DNA from: a virus
IMG/VR virus record: IMGVR_UViG_3300029908_000677
Coordinates: 1 to 22,648 of that record
Strand: one strand, 5' to 3'
Length of the DNA stretch: 22,648 nt
Below are positions 7,887 to 16,108 of this stretch, piece after piece. The position numbers and the translations under genes were made by a program. The notes beneath the pieces are model-generated. The model was not told the origin of the DNA, did no database searches, and was given only the letters and a program-made list of their open reading frames with translations. Each line of letters starts with the position of its first letter. The stretch's first letter is position 1.

Positions 7887-8644
7887 ATCTCTAATTCTAG
7901 GAATTGTGTTTTAGCGTGAAGACAATCTGTAAATGTAATACTTGTAGATTCACTCCTCTTTTTGTGAGGATAAATTCTAGTTATGTGATTTACATTATTA
8001 TGACCTACTATTTGAGCATAACCTACTAAAGGAGAATTAAGTAATTCCTCTTTATCAGCCCATAAAGGACCGCCATGATCAGAATCCATACCACCTCTTT
8101 TTGCTCCCACTGTATGTAGAATTGGAGCGTTAGAAGTTTGACCAACTCCTTCAAGAATTAACCAGAGATTCTGAGCAGTAATAGTTTCTATACCCATTCT
8201 CTTAGCTGTTGATAGAAGAGTTTTATAATTAGCCAAATACCAATTTAAACTTACTCCTGCATGAGTAAAGAGATGATTTTTAATACCAAAAGCATACTGC
8301 CATAACCTTCTTTCTGGAAAGATTAAAGCATGTAAAGCAGGATAAAGAGTTTGTCTAAAACCAGAACATCTATACTCTTCCGGATCTTCTAAGAAATAAG
8401 GGTAGGTATGATTAGAATGTAAGAGAATAACACGGTCTGGAAACATCTTCTTTATAGGAATCATAATATTAACATTCCTCATCATATCACCGTCCTTTCT
8501 CGTCCAATGATCTACTTCATCTCCTAAGAATACTAAATAGTCAAACTCTTTCTTTAAGAAGCGATTAATACATTGCGTAGTAGCTTCAAAATCACCGTGG
8601 GTGTCGGGGCAACATAAGACTTTTGTTTTCTTTTCTGTTGTCAT
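7883..8644 (-). CDS. calcineurin-like metallophosphoesterase
   Basis: A 253-aa protein with the order of metal-binding motifs of calcineurin-type phosphoesterases: PDTHGD at 13-18 (DxH), FLGDEVDHW at about 39-47 (GDxxD), LLHSNHTY near 74-81 (a variant of GNHD with Ser for Gly), then FTHAGVS and VGHNNV, which supply late histidines. Such enzymes hydrolyse phosphomonoesters or diesters, acting on proteins, nucleotides or nucleic acids, usually with two metals. The length fits stand-alone phage phosphatases. It lies in a unit of unknown genes and overlaps both neighbours by 4 nt, so the start is secure. The substrate cannot be inferred. Confidence 0.88.
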   Translation of the reverse strand: MTTEKKTKVLCCPDTHGDFEATTQCINRFLKKEFDYLVFLGDEVDHWTRKDGDMMRNVNIMIPIKKMFPDRVILLHSNHTYPYFLEDPEEYRCSGFRQTLYPALHALIFPERRLWQYAFGIKNHLFTHAGVSLNWYLANYKTLLSTAKRMGIETITAQNLWLILEGVGQTSNAPILHTVGAKRGGMDSDHGGPLWADKEELLNSPLVGYAQIVGHNNVNHITRIYPHKKRSESTSITFTDCLHAKTQFLELEI

Positions 8645-8880
8645 ATTACAAGTTGCATTCTGTCTGCGTATTCAGATACTGTGAAAGTAACTCCCATTTC
8701 ATTAATTCCTTTTATAGTACAAAGTGGTGAAGTCATGCCCATATCTTCTACTTTATAAATCATAGCACGTTTCCAACCATATACTTCACAAGTAAAAGAT
8801 CTATATCCTTTTCTAGGTTCTACAGTCTGCCCACGAGCTGGAAACTTCTCCATTGATTTTAGTGTTATTGGTAGTTGCAT
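8641..8880 (-). CDS. 79-aa phage protein, unknown function
   Basis: A small beta-rich protein with KGYRSFTCEVYGWKRAMIY and INEMGVTFTVSEYADRM, of no recognised family. The frame is open up to 8937, but several ATGs are possible; the one at 8880 (MQLPITLKSMEKF) is preferred, and 8853 is an alternative. With any of these it overlaps the preceding 235-aa gene by 40-125 nt, more than the usual 1-8 nt in this genome, so the start is uncertain. It is joined to the phosphoesterase by an ATGA overlap. Confidence 0.6.
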   Translation of the reverse strand: MQLPITLKSMEKFPARGQTVEPRKGYRSFTCEVYGWKRAMIYKVEDMGMTSPLCTIKGINEMGVTFTVSEYADRMQLVI

Positions 8881-9520
8881 AATGATAAATTTCTTCAGCT
8901 TCATGAACAGAATCGTAGCACTCATCCCACGTATCAATTTCCTTACGAAAACGAACAGCTTGTTCAGTGGTTGTAGTTGAAGGGTTGATAAATGATCGAG
9001 CTATTTGATCTTTACAAGTAGTAGATTTATGAAGAATTCCCCATTCTCTTGATTCACCATAGGAATCGTATTGAGGAAATTTAGATTTGTAATCCTTTGA
9101 CATCTTAGAGTACTGTGAAGCTTTGAAATAGTCAAAGTCATCTTCCCATCTCTTAGGAACTTGCATTACAATCATTAATAGATTGTTATCTCCCTCCATT
9201 CCTACTACATAATCACAGACAAATTGTGTCTTATAAAATTCATTAGTAGTTAGAATTTTATAAAATTCAACCCAAACTCTATCAGTAAAACTACGAACAG
9301 ACATTAAGAGAAATAGCGGCCGCGCCACTTCTTTCTGGAAAGACTCATCATCAAGATAAGCATTCTTAAGAAACTTAGCAACTGCTTTTCCTGAAATATT
9401 TAAGTCTATCATAGGAAGACAAAACATAGTTGTCTTATTATACTTACCGTTGAATTTGTTTGTCTTAGACTTATAATCCTCTCTAAGTACTTCGTTTATG
9501 TTTACTGAGTTTTTTGTCAT
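8813..9520 (-). CDS. 235-aa phage protein, unknown function
   Basis: An unrecognised 235-aa protein. The N-terminal third is basic and the centre has aromatic-rich helices (VWVEFYKILTTNEFYKTQF, then YFKASQYSKMSKDYKSKFP). The C-terminus contains an acidic DTWDECYDSVHEAEEIYHY segment. There is no signal peptide or clear membrane segment. The start ATG overlaps the stop of the 56-aa gene (ATGA). The C-terminal 23 codons overlap the next gene in another frame, which hints that either the end of this gene or the start of the next has shifted recently. Confidence 0.7.
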   Translation of the reverse strand: MTKNSVNINEVLREDYKSKTNKFNGKYNKTTMFCLPMIDLNISGKAVAKFLKNAYLDDESFQKEVARPLFLLMSVRSFTDRVWVEFYKILTTNEFYKTQFVCDYVVGMEGDNNLLMIVMQVPKRWEDDFDYFKASQYSKMSKDYKSKFPQYDSYGESREWGILHKSTTCKDQIARSFINPSTTTTEQAVRFRKEIDTWDECYDSVHEAEEIYHYATTNNTKINGEVSSSWADCRT

Positions 9521-9687
9521 ACTAAAAGTTCAGATTCTTCCAAAATATCTTCTTTAAACACTTCTTTTGCTGAAAGAACATCTCTTACATTAAGCGTATA
9601 CTCACGCGTCTTATAAAGAGTTTGTTCCACGCCTTCCTGGATCTGACGAAGTCGCTGTAAGGCGTCTTCGAGTTCTAATGCTGTCAT
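9517..9687 (-). CDS. 56-aa coiled-coil protein, small ORF
   Basis: A 56-codon frame beginning MTALELEDALQRLRQIQEG and ending DILEESELLV. Its ATG overlaps the stop of the SegE-like gene (ATGA at 9687-9684) and its TGA overlaps the ATG of the 235-aa gene (9520-9517). Exact coupling on both sides is strong evidence of a real gene despite its length. The protein is acidic and helical with leucine heptads, likely a coiled coil. Function unknown. Confidence 0.75.
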   Translation of the reverse strand: MTALELEDALQRLRQIQEGVEQTLYKTREYTLNVRDVLSAKEVFKEDILEESELLV

Positions 9688-10112
9688 TTGTCTTTTACTT
9701 TGAACCAGCGAGAAGCTATGTTTCCATTATATGTGTTATTTTCTAATACATCTAATCGAAACTGATGCCATACCTCGCGATAATTGAGATCTCTCTTTGA
9801 GAAACAAAATTCTATTATTTCTCGTTGAAAGTGTTCTTCACCTAATTCCTTTACTTCTTGTTGGAGTTCTTTGCAACTTGACCAATAATCAAGCCATGAA
9901 CTTTCAGAAACAGTTGTTTTAAACGTTTTACGGCTCATTGTAGCCTCTTTCTCACGTTTGCTTAGTCTAGTACGTCTAGAAGAAAACAACTGTTTTTTTC
10001 CAACATAATACTTTCCAGAAGAATGGGTGATAAGATATATAAATCCCACGGCACCTTCTGGGACTTGTTCTAAAGAAGTAATCTCAACTCCTTGGTGTAA
10101 CCATTTGCTCAT
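9684..10112 (-). CDS. SegE-like GIY-YIG endonuclease
   Basis: A 142-aa protein with an N-terminal GIY-YIG core: GFIYLITHSSGKYYVGKKQL (GxIY and YVGKK), then a basic segment, SSWLDYWSSCKELQQEV and a Glu-containing REIIEFCFSKRDLNYREV helix. This layout matches SegE-type phage GIY-YIG proteins, thought to cut DNA and promote their own spread. A TTG two codons upstream lies in the promoter, so the ATG at 10112 is chosen. It is first in the 10.1-5.9 kb unit. One TTTCCAGA octamer lies in its SGKYY codons, unlike the other endonucleases here, suggesting longer residence in this genome. Confidence 0.82.
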   Translation of the reverse strand: MSKWLHQGVEITSLEQVPEGAVGFIYLITHSSGKYYVGKKQLFSSRRTRLSKREKEATMSRKTFKTTVSESSWLDYWSSCKELQQEVKELGEEHFQREIIEFCFSKRDLNYREVWHQFRLDVLENNTYNGNIASRWFKVKDK

Positions 10113-10115
10113 ATG

Positions 10116-10147
10116 CAAATATACATCAAAAAGTTGAGACTACCAAA
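10116..10147 (-). promoter_or_regulatory. Bacteroidota-type promoter for the SegE-like unit
   Basis: On the minus strand TTTG (10147-10144), exactly 20 nt, then TATATTTG (10123-10116) match TTTG / TAnnTTTG completely. The ATG at 10112 follows after only 3 nt, implying a leaderless transcript. The full -33 region reads TTTGGTA, also seen at two other endonuclease promoters in this window. Confidence 0.82.
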
Positions 10148-10152
10148 ATAAA

Positions 10153-10248
10153 TTAGAGAGTTGGCTAAGTTCTGTCTAGCAGTTGCGACCTGCAGATTTG
10201 TAAAGGACACATCCGGCCACCTTATCCTTAAATCGGTTTACTCTCTAA
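10153..10248 (-). ncRNA. structured element E1 (96 nt) between amidoligase gene and SegE promoter
   Basis: Ends are closed by a perfect 9-bp stem (10153-10161 TTAGAGAGT with 10240-10248 ACTCTCTAA). Within it, on the minus strand, GATTTAAGGA can pair with TCCTT and AAATC around a 3-nt bulge, and GCAG/CTGC or GCTA/TAGC hairpins follow. It starts directly after the amidoligase stop. It is not a canonical tRNA: no T-arm can be made. It could be an untranslated RNA, a processing element or an endonuclease target. Confidence 0.4.
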
Positions 10249-10252
10249 ATTC

Positions 10253-11761
10253 TTAAAACAAAGCTCGTCCATCCACTTTAAATTCAAACTTAGAATCTAA
10301 GCGTATATCGTGCTCACTTATGTAGTCTTCCTTAGCTTTATCTGCTGCAAAACGTTTACATTGTGATTCATAAAACTCACACAGATAACGTGTTAAGAAG
10401 ATTGCATCCTCATTTCCTGGAAAGGCTGACTGATAATAAGAGAAAACATCTAAGATAGATATCTTCTTTTTAGCAGTGAGAATAGCTTCTGCATTGTGTT
10501 CTGCATATTTAATAAAGCTATTAACAAAATACAACCACATCGTATATTTGTATGCAGAAAGCGAAGGGGTAAAGAGACGAAACTCTACTGTTTTACTCGG
10601 ATGAAAAATTGTGTTAATAAGATTAAGTCCGAAATATCTTGAGTCCCTACTCCATTTGTCCCTTATGGGATGCTGCAAATGTCCACGATTTGTATCTTCA
10701 GAGGGGGGCGTTCCACAAGAGAGAAATGTAAAGAGTTTTACATAAACCTCATCAATATAACTTTCATAACCCTCCTTAGAACAGTCTACCAGAGGATGTA
10801 TAGACATCTTCTTTAGCTTGTGGCAGTAGTTCTTTTTCTTTAAACCACGACAATCTGTTTTATAATAAGGAAACATTTTGAATAGTTCATCTTGTATCTT
10901 ATAGAATAATACATAATATACTACAAGACTCTTACGATCAACTGGAACATTTCCTACATGAATATGAACTGAACAAGACATATCTATGGTAACACGTTTT
11001 TGAAGTTCTTGAGCAAGATTTACTAAAGTTTGAACTCCTTTCGCACCAGACATTGGTACTAGACAAATTTCTGGTCCATGAATTGAGCCATCCCTACAGA
11101 TAACAGTACCACATTTATTTTGTGTTGGCTCATCCAGGTTACCCTGATCTGCTTCAATCTCAAATCCATATGTAATGTCTCCAAGAAACCTAGCATATCT
11201 CCTTACTTCTTTTGTAATCTCAGTAGGAAACTCTTTATAAGCTAGTTTCTTTTGTTCATACTCAACTTTGTTGTCCTCAATATTATAGCCTTTACGATGA
11301 TGATCTACCTCATTTCTGATAGAAATCATCTTTTGATACTGCTGATCAGTAACTTTAGTTCGCGGGTACCACTTACAGAAGCCAATATCTTCAAAATATC
11401 CGTGCTTCTTTAAGAAGTCACTATTCTGAGCTTTTACTGTATTTCCATCGTACCAGCAATCTACATTCTTATAAGGATTTGCAGAAAAGTGCCCCATTAC
11501 AGGAGAACCTGAAGAAGTAATATCAATTATACCGTTGAAGAGTTTAACTTCACTTTTTAATACCCAAGCTTTTACCTCATGATCAAACTCAATTTTACCT
11601 GAATCCTTCCGATACCACTTGTTATTTACTAAAAAAGCGTCTTCCTCTTTTAAGTAATACTTTTCTTGAATGAACGTACAGTTCCTTCTGTATTCTTTTT
11701 TTCCTTTTACTGTTGTTATGACTTTAAGCGGAAGGCTCTGGTCATTTTTATAAAGAATCAC
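10253..11761 (-). CDS. amidoligase (PF12224-type COOH-NH2 ligase)
   Basis: A 502-aa protein. The amidoligase fold, a relative of glutamine synthetase and GCS, uses ATP to join a carboxylate and an amine. Family signatures in order are ITYGFEIEAD at 196-205 (metal/ATP GxExE), CRDGSIHGPE at 222-231, SVHIHVG at 264-270 and TVEFRLF at 391-397. The first 190 residues are a phage-specific extension. The ATG overlaps the class II GATase stop by 4 nt, so both are co-expressed. In phage clusters described by Iyer, Aravind and colleagues such ligases occur with ATP-grasp and GATase genes and are predicted to make peptide-like products or modify cell-wall peptides. The substrate is unknown. Confidence 0.85.
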   Translation of the reverse strand: MILYKNDQSLPLKVITTVKGKKEYRRNCTFIQEKYYLKEEDAFLVNNKWYRKDSGKIEFDHEVKAWVLKSEVKLFNGIIDITSSGSPVMGHFSANPYKNVDCWYDGNTVKAQNSDFLKKHGYFEDIGFCKWYPRTKVTDQQYQKMISIRNEVDHHRKGYNIEDNKVEYEQKKLAYKEFPTEITKEVRRYARFLGDITYGFEIEADQGNLDEPTQNKCGTVICRDGSIHGPEICLVPMSGAKGVQTLVNLAQELQKRVTIDMSCSVHIHVGNVPVDRKSLVVYYVLFYKIQDELFKMFPYYKTDCRGLKKKNYCHKLKKMSIHPLVDCSKEGYESYIDEVYVKLFTFLSCGTPPSEDTNRGHLQHPIRDKWSRDSRYFGLNLINTIFHPSKTVEFRLFTPSLSAYKYTMWLYFVNSFIKYAEHNAEAILTAKKKISILDVFSYYQSAFPGNEDAIFLTRYLCEFYESQCKRFAADKAKEDYISEHDIRLDSKFEFKVDGRALF

Positions 11762-14085
11762 TCAGCGTTAGTTTGATTTACTTTTTTAAAATTAGAGTCA
11801 TCGTGATGATCTGCGGCGAGTTTTTCAATGTCTTTTTTAGTTACTCTGATATTTCTACGCATTGCTTGTGTTATTTGTTGAGCGTATGGAGTTTTAATTA
11901 GTTCCATTTCATCTGTAATGGTTGCGGTTTCTTCTATGTTATTAAGAAGTTCTTCTACTTTATCACAAGCTTCGGAATGAGCTTCAATTTGATTAGATTC
12001 GTGTTGAGCAAGAACTTCGTCTATGGCTTCTTGAGCAAGCTTTCCAGAAGAAGGATTATTAAACTTTTGGTAAGCATCATAAAGAGCTTCATAATCATTA
12101 AACTCTTCTTCCTCCTTCATATCTGATTCAGCAGTTACACAAGCAAATCTAGATTTTGCTGCTGCTTTAGTGTTAAAGTTATCCTTCACAAACTCCCAAG
12201 GTGGTAATTTAGCTTCTGACGAAGCTATTTCACAATAACCATAAGCTTCAAACATTATCTCATCATCAGTTAAAGTCTCTGATTCTTCTTTTGGTTTAGT
12301 CAATACTTTAAGATAACCTTCTAAAGCATTATCATTATCGTTAAGAATCTCACGAATAGTCTTTTGCTTAGGAAGTTCGTTCTTAATTAAACACCAAACC
12401 TCAGATTGAACTTGTTTTATGTCTGGAGAAATAATCATTTCTGCTTTCATCTCATCAAACATAAAAGCTTCTATCGCTGCAACTTCATTATCCTCAAGAG
12501 TATTCATCATTTCAGATAAATCTTTAAAGATTATATCAAAACAATTATCCTCTTTCTGGAAAGAATCACTATCTGCTATTCTCTGTAAGAAACCATTCTT
12601 TATAATATAGGTCTTTCCAGAAAACAGGGGAGTAATGTTCGCTACTAAAGCGCGAGCATCATCTTTATACCAAGAGAATCTGAAATAATCATCTTCATCA
12701 ATACATTCAGTAAGAAGATTACAAACAGGATCTTTAGAGTAACGACTCATATAACAAGCATAATTACTCTCAGGTGAAAGTAACCAACTATTAGGTAAAG
12801 CCGCCTCTCTGGAAAGACTACGATAAGAAGGTTCATCTTTTAACATTACACCTCTCCAAAACCAATAACAAGTACTATTATCAGTTTGTTCTGAATGAAC
12901 AATTCCGCGATCTGCAATCCATTGTTGGCCATGAATAAAATCACCAGTACTTAGGTAATAACGGCCTTTATGAAAAAAAGTATAAATCTTTCCAGATTGA
13001 GCAAGTGTCATCTTAGGCGCCGGCTCTTCCCAACAAATATTAGTCTTTGGAACCTCTAATCCAGTAGCTTTAGAAGCAATTCTCTTTCGAGATTCCTCTA
13101 TAACATTTCTACCAATATTATTTAAAGCTGAAGAAAAGCTTGAACGTTCTGAAGTACGTTGCTGAGAAGGATAACCAATCTCTCCTTGCTGGTAATAATC
13201 TGAACTATATACTTTATTGAGATTAGCTTCCTCGCGATTAATAGTAACAAAGTCTTTAGAGAATTTACCATTAGTAATTTTTAGAACAGCATTCATCTTA
13301 AGCCATTCTGGTTTCTCTTTATCAGATTCGCGAATAGCATTAAGATAACGTGCCTCTGAAGCAAAGTAACAACCTTCTTCAGTATGCATATAATAAAGTG
13401 GCCGCTCCTCTGTTAAAGTTTTATCCCATTTACTCTTAAGAGAAGCTCCATGATAAACCCATAAAGTATTAGGTTGAGAAGGCTTAGTCCAGATAAGAGC
13501 TGCATCTCCTTGATATTCTTCAAGAACTTTGGTGCCGCCTCTAACTAAAAGATGTCCTAATGCAAGAGAGTCAGAGTTAATATGAAGATCTACATGATCT
13601 ATTTCATATTGTTTGCAGAGAGTCCAGTGGTTGGAAAGGGTCCCATTATGAATTAGAATAATATCATCCTTCTCTGTTTCTCCTTTAATGTGAAAAGGAT
13701 GAGTATTAGCATCTATTTTAGCTACACCATAAGACGCTGCTCTAACATGACCTAACATAATATTAGTCTTTGTAATATCAAGTTGTGGCCAAGTAAACTC
13801 TTCTTGCATTAGAAAGTCATCAAATTCAGTAGTGTCTTTTGAGCCAATCTTATCACCTTTAATGATATTTCCGTTTACAAAAATACCACATGCATCCTTA
13901 CCTCTACTTGGAAACATAAGTGTACCAAGTAATTTAAGTTTTTGAGTGGCAATGCGAGCCTGTTCTTTAGAAACACCTTTAATCAAACTTACAGCGAACA
14001 CTCCACAAAGAGCAAATCCACCTCTCTTCTGGAAAGTAAGATTTAAAATTAATTGAATTAACAGATAATAAGTAAGTACTGTCAT
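11758..14085 (-). CDS. class II glutamine amidotransferase with long C-terminal extension
   Basis: A 775-aa protein. Residues 27-250 are an Ntn-type glutaminase domain: CGVFAVSL with nucleophile Cys27, RGKDACGIF at 61-69, GHVRAASYG at 112-120, NTHPFHI, IHNGTLSNH at about 145-153 and NSDSLALG. It would release ammonia from glutamine or cleave a gamma-glutamyl bond. The remaining ~500 residues match no known synthase domain (no PP-loop or SIS motifs) and end in acidic helical stretches. Oddly, 26 residues, many hydrophobic, precede the Cys, which normally must be N-terminal; they would have to be removed. It is coupled to the amidoligase gene by ATGA. It contains five TTTCCAGA octamers. Confidence 0.85.
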   Translation of the reverse strand: MTVLTYYLLIQLILNLTFQKRGGFALCGVFAVSLIKGVSKEQARIATQKLKLLGTLMFPSRGKDACGIFVNGNIIKGDKIGSKDTTEFDDFLMQEEFTWPQLDITKTNIMLGHVRAASYGVAKIDANTHPFHIKGETEKDDIILIHNGTLSNHWTLCKQYEIDHVDLHINSDSLALGHLLVRGGTKVLEEYQGDAALIWTKPSQPNTLWVYHGASLKSKWDKTLTEERPLYYMHTEEGCYFASEARYLNAIRESDKEKPEWLKMNAVLKITNGKFSKDFVTINREEANLNKVYSSDYYQQGEIGYPSQQRTSERSSFSSALNNIGRNVIEESRKRIASKATGLEVPKTNICWEEPAPKMTLAQSGKIYTFFHKGRYYLSTGDFIHGQQWIADRGIVHSEQTDNSTCYWFWRGVMLKDEPSYRSLSREAALPNSWLLSPESNYACYMSRYSKDPVCNLLTECIDEDDYFRFSWYKDDARALVANITPLFSGKTYIIKNGFLQRIADSDSFQKEDNCFDIIFKDLSEMMNTLEDNEVAAIEAFMFDEMKAEMIISPDIKQVQSEVWCLIKNELPKQKTIREILNDNDNALEGYLKVLTKPKEESETLTDDEIMFEAYGYCEIASSEAKLPPWEFVKDNFNTKAAAKSRFACVTAESDMKEEEEFNDYEALYDAYQKFNNPSSGKLAQEAIDEVLAQHESNQIEAHSEACDKVEELLNNIEETATITDEMELIKTPYAQQITQAMRRNIRVTKKDIEKLAADHHDDSNFKKVNQTNAE

Positions 14086-14104
14086 AGTTTATGTTTGTTA
14101 AAAA

Positions 14105-14202
14105 TAAATAGGGGTTGCTCTATACTATTAACGAAATAGTGATTCCGCAATGATCAATATAGGTGTCTTACAATTAGACGAATAAAGCACTCTCCCTATT
14201 TA
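14105..14202 (-). ncRNA. structured element E2 (98 nt) before the class II GATase gene
   Basis: A perfect 9-bp closing stem (14105-14113 TAAATAGGG with 14194-14202 CCCTATTTA) surrounds, on the minus strand, a GTCT/AGAC hairpin and a CTATA/TATAG stem that itself encloses TGAT/ATCA and CTATT/AATAG hairpins. It ends 19 nt before the GATase ATG, so it lies in that gene's leader. No canonical tRNA or known riboswitch was recognised. It could control the GATase or be a target site for the neighbouring endonuclease. Confidence 0.4.
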
Positions 14203-14236
14203 CTTTGTTAAATAATATTAAACTGTTTTGCTTTAT

Positions 14237-14339
14237 AATAACAGACAGTGTTGGCGTGATACCTTTTCGGTCTATAGACGGAAGTAATTACTATTCCCTA
14301 TTGCTTACTAATCAGTTGGCACTATTTCTATCTGTTATT
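14237..14339 (-). ncRNA. structured element E3 (103 nt) at the 3' end of the GIY-YIG gene
   Basis: A 12-bp closing stem joins 14237-14248 and 14328-14339. One position is a U-G wobble only if read as minus-strand RNA (it is C-A on the plus strand), suggesting the minus transcript is the functional one. It overlaps the last codons of the endonuclease gene. Inside are a GTC/GAC hairpin and a GGAA/TTCC hairpin. No known RNA family was recognised. Confidence 0.38.
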
Positions 14340-15168
14340 CTTGTTTTAATTTTTCACGATAAAAGTAAAACTGTTTAGGTTTTTTAAAAGGTTTACTTAG
14401 ACCTTGTCTAACTGTTGGATATTTTTTATTACATTCTGAAACACTTTCAAACTCCTCTATAAAGTTATGATCTTTATCATAAACATAAACAGAAACTCGT
14501 CTCAGTTGTTGAATAGCAGACAAATTAGATGGTGTTTTTCCTTTTAATAAGGCACTATGTTTTTCTCTAGCCTCAATAGACTGAGCTTTACCTAGTTTCT
14601 TTTCTCGCATTTTTGCACGAGTTTCATCAGATACTCTTGGTTTATTATTAGCAAGAAAGAGACGTTGTTCAAGATTTTCTTGATTAACATCTTCTTTATA
14701 AAGCCAGACAAATCCCATATAGTATCTATATTCTCCTCGACAACACCCTGATATTCCTCCACCAGCACATCCAATTTCTTCTGCAGCTATAGTACAATTT
14801 TTATGTATTTTAACTAGATCACCATTAAATGAATACTGATAAACATTTCTTACTTCAGGATTACATTCTTTAGGAAAACCTGAAGAAGTAGACATATTGT
14901 AACCTATTTTATTATCATAAGTCTGATATTTATCTAGATATAATTGTTCTACTTTCCTCATGTCTTCTTCAGAAGATAATTTTTGTAAGATAACAAATAC
15001 GAAATTATCTTTTCCGTGTTTATTATAGCTTAGTTGTAAATGCTCAGAGTGGTGCTTATTACGTTTAAGTTCACTAAGATGTTTTTGCTTTCTTCGAGCA
15101 AAATTGCTAGTACTTCCGATGTATTTCTTACCGTTTACTAGATTGATTATAGCATAAATGCATTTCAT
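14335..15168 (-). CDS. GIY-YIG homing endonuclease with NUMOD domains
   Basis: A 277-aa protein. The GIY-YIG nuclease domain is at residues 3-90 (CIYAIINLVNGKKYIGSTSNF, RRKQKH, a catalytic-Glu region RKVEQLYLDKY). The rest holds DNA-binding modules typical of phage homing enzymes: a NUMOD1-like VYQYSFNGDLVKIHKN, NUMOD3-like repeats SDETRAKMREKKLGK and SIEAREKHSALLKGK, and a second NUMOD1-like VYVYDKDHNFIEEF near the end. It lies between the ATP-grasp and class II GATase genes with its own promoter and is free-standing: no group I core was found around it. It has no TTTCCAGA octamer, fitting recent arrival. Confidence 0.9.
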   Translation of the reverse strand: MKCIYAIINLVNGKKYIGSTSNFARRKQKHLSELKRNKHHSEHLQLSYNKHGKDNFVFVILQKLSSEEDMRKVEQLYLDKYQTYDNKIGYNMSTSSGFPKECNPEVRNVYQYSFNGDLVKIHKNCTIAAEEIGCAGGGISGCCRGEYRYYMGFVWLYKEDVNQENLEQRLFLANNKPRVSDETRAKMREKKLGKAQSIEAREKHSALLKGKTPSNLSAIQQLRRVSVYVYDKDHNFIEEFESVSECNKKYPTVRQGLSKPFKKPKQFYFYREKLKQE

Positions 15169-15187
15169 AGTTGTATATCCTTATACA

Positions 15188-15219
15188 AGAATATACGCTA
15201 TTTATTTCAATCTACCAAA
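15188..15219 (-). promoter_or_regulatory. promoter of the GIY-YIG endonuclease gene
   Basis: On the minus strand TTTG (15219-15216), exactly 20 nt, then TATATTCT (15195-15188). The ATG lies about 19 nt further. It starts right after the ATP-grasp stop codon and shares TTTGGTA and CGTATATT with the LAGLIDADG-gene promoter. Confidence 0.65.
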
Positions 15220-15220
15220 T

Positions 15221-16105
15221 TTATTTTAGAAGTCCGTGTTTTTGTGCTATTTTTGTTGCAAGTTTTGGGATCATATCTATATATTTTTGTAATACGATAG
15301 GAGCCATCCCCGAAGCAGAATTTGTTTCTATAACACACCAGTCACAACTTTTACGTGTATTGCCTTTTTCGTCAGTTGCTCCTTGACAACGTAAATCTAC
15401 GGATCCTACATCTAATCCTACAGCAACAATTGCTTTTGTACAATCATCAACTATCTCCTGCCAATTCACTGGTTTCTCAAACTGTGGATTCTCTTCCAAG
15501 ATCCATACTGAATTTGAGTCGTTTTTAAACCATTGTTTGTCTTTAGGAGTATCTTTCTTAAGCATCTTTCTACAAGTATAGAAGCAGCCGTCCTCTGTTA
15601 TATGAAGACGATATTCTTTAGAGTAGTTATAGAATCTTTCGAAGATGTAGTTAGAAGGAGTGTGCCTTTCCAGAAAAGAGGTGAGTTGTGCTGCTGTATC
15701 GAGTTTGTAGTTACCCTGGCAGCGGCTCCCGTAATGACTCTTAGCAATAATCGGATAAGGAAGTTTATTAATATCTACTTCCTTAGGGGTGTCAAGTTGT
15801 TGAAAGAACTTTCCTCCTTGATATAAATACCAATCTGCTGTTTTTACTTTAGCTTTTTGAAAACATTGCTTCATTAAGAGCTTAGAAGCACTATTTCGTA
15901 CACCTTGAACTGAGTTGATTTCTACTCGTCGACCTCCTTTCTGGATAGAATCTTGAATACTGGTCTGACTGCCCATATGTAGACAAGATCTAAAAGGAAG
16001 TAAAGGCAACAACGTTCTTAGAGGACGATGAGTATTGTGGCGAGAATATACTGCAGTCCTAAATCGTGTTAGAGATTTCTTTACTGGAACTAATTTGTTT
16101 TTCAT
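15221..16105 (-). CDS. ATP-grasp carboxylate-amine ligase
   Basis: A 294-aa protein with ATP-grasp features: VEINSVQGVRNSASKLLMK at about 61-79, PIIAKSHYGSRCQGN at 118-132 (Lys and flexible loop contacting phosphates), FERFYNYSKEYRLHI at 155-169, VGLDVGSVDL, and metal-binding VIETNSASGM at 258-267. This family activates a carboxylate as acyl-phosphate and attacks it with an amine. The first 60 residues are basic and Arg-rich. It follows the split class I GATase by 3 nt, in one operon. With the two amidoligases it gives this cluster three separate ATP-dependent bond-forming enzymes. It resembles RimK-like phage proteins; the substrate is unknown. Confidence 0.85.
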   Translation of the reverse strand: MKNKLVPVKKSLTRFRTAVYSRHNTHRPLRTLLPLLPFRSCLHMGSQTSIQDSIQKGGRRVEINSVQGVRNSASKLLMKQCFQKAKVKTADWYLYQGGKFFQQLDTPKEVDINKLPYPIIAKSHYGSRCQGNYKLDTAAQLTSFLERHTPSNYIFERFYNYSKEYRLHITEDGCFYTCRKMLKKDTPKDKQWFKNDSNSVWILEENPQFEKPVNWQEIVDDCTKAIVAVGLDVGSVDLRCQGATDEKGNTRKSCDWCVIETNSASGMAPIVLQKYIDMIPKLATKIAQKHGLLK

Positions 16106-16108
16106 AGG

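Noticed and set aside
10153-10248. A tRNA gene (7-bp acceptor-like stem, D-arm-like hairpin)
   Set aside because: No T-arm with a TTC loop and no 5-bp anticodon stem could be formed on either strand; the same is true for 14105-14202.
14085-15220. A third group I intron containing the GIY-YIG gene and splitting the class II GATase
   Set aside because: No P3/P7 pairing or GATATAGTC-type sequence is present, and no upstream exon fragment of the GATase was found; the ATP-grasp gene ends normally just before it.
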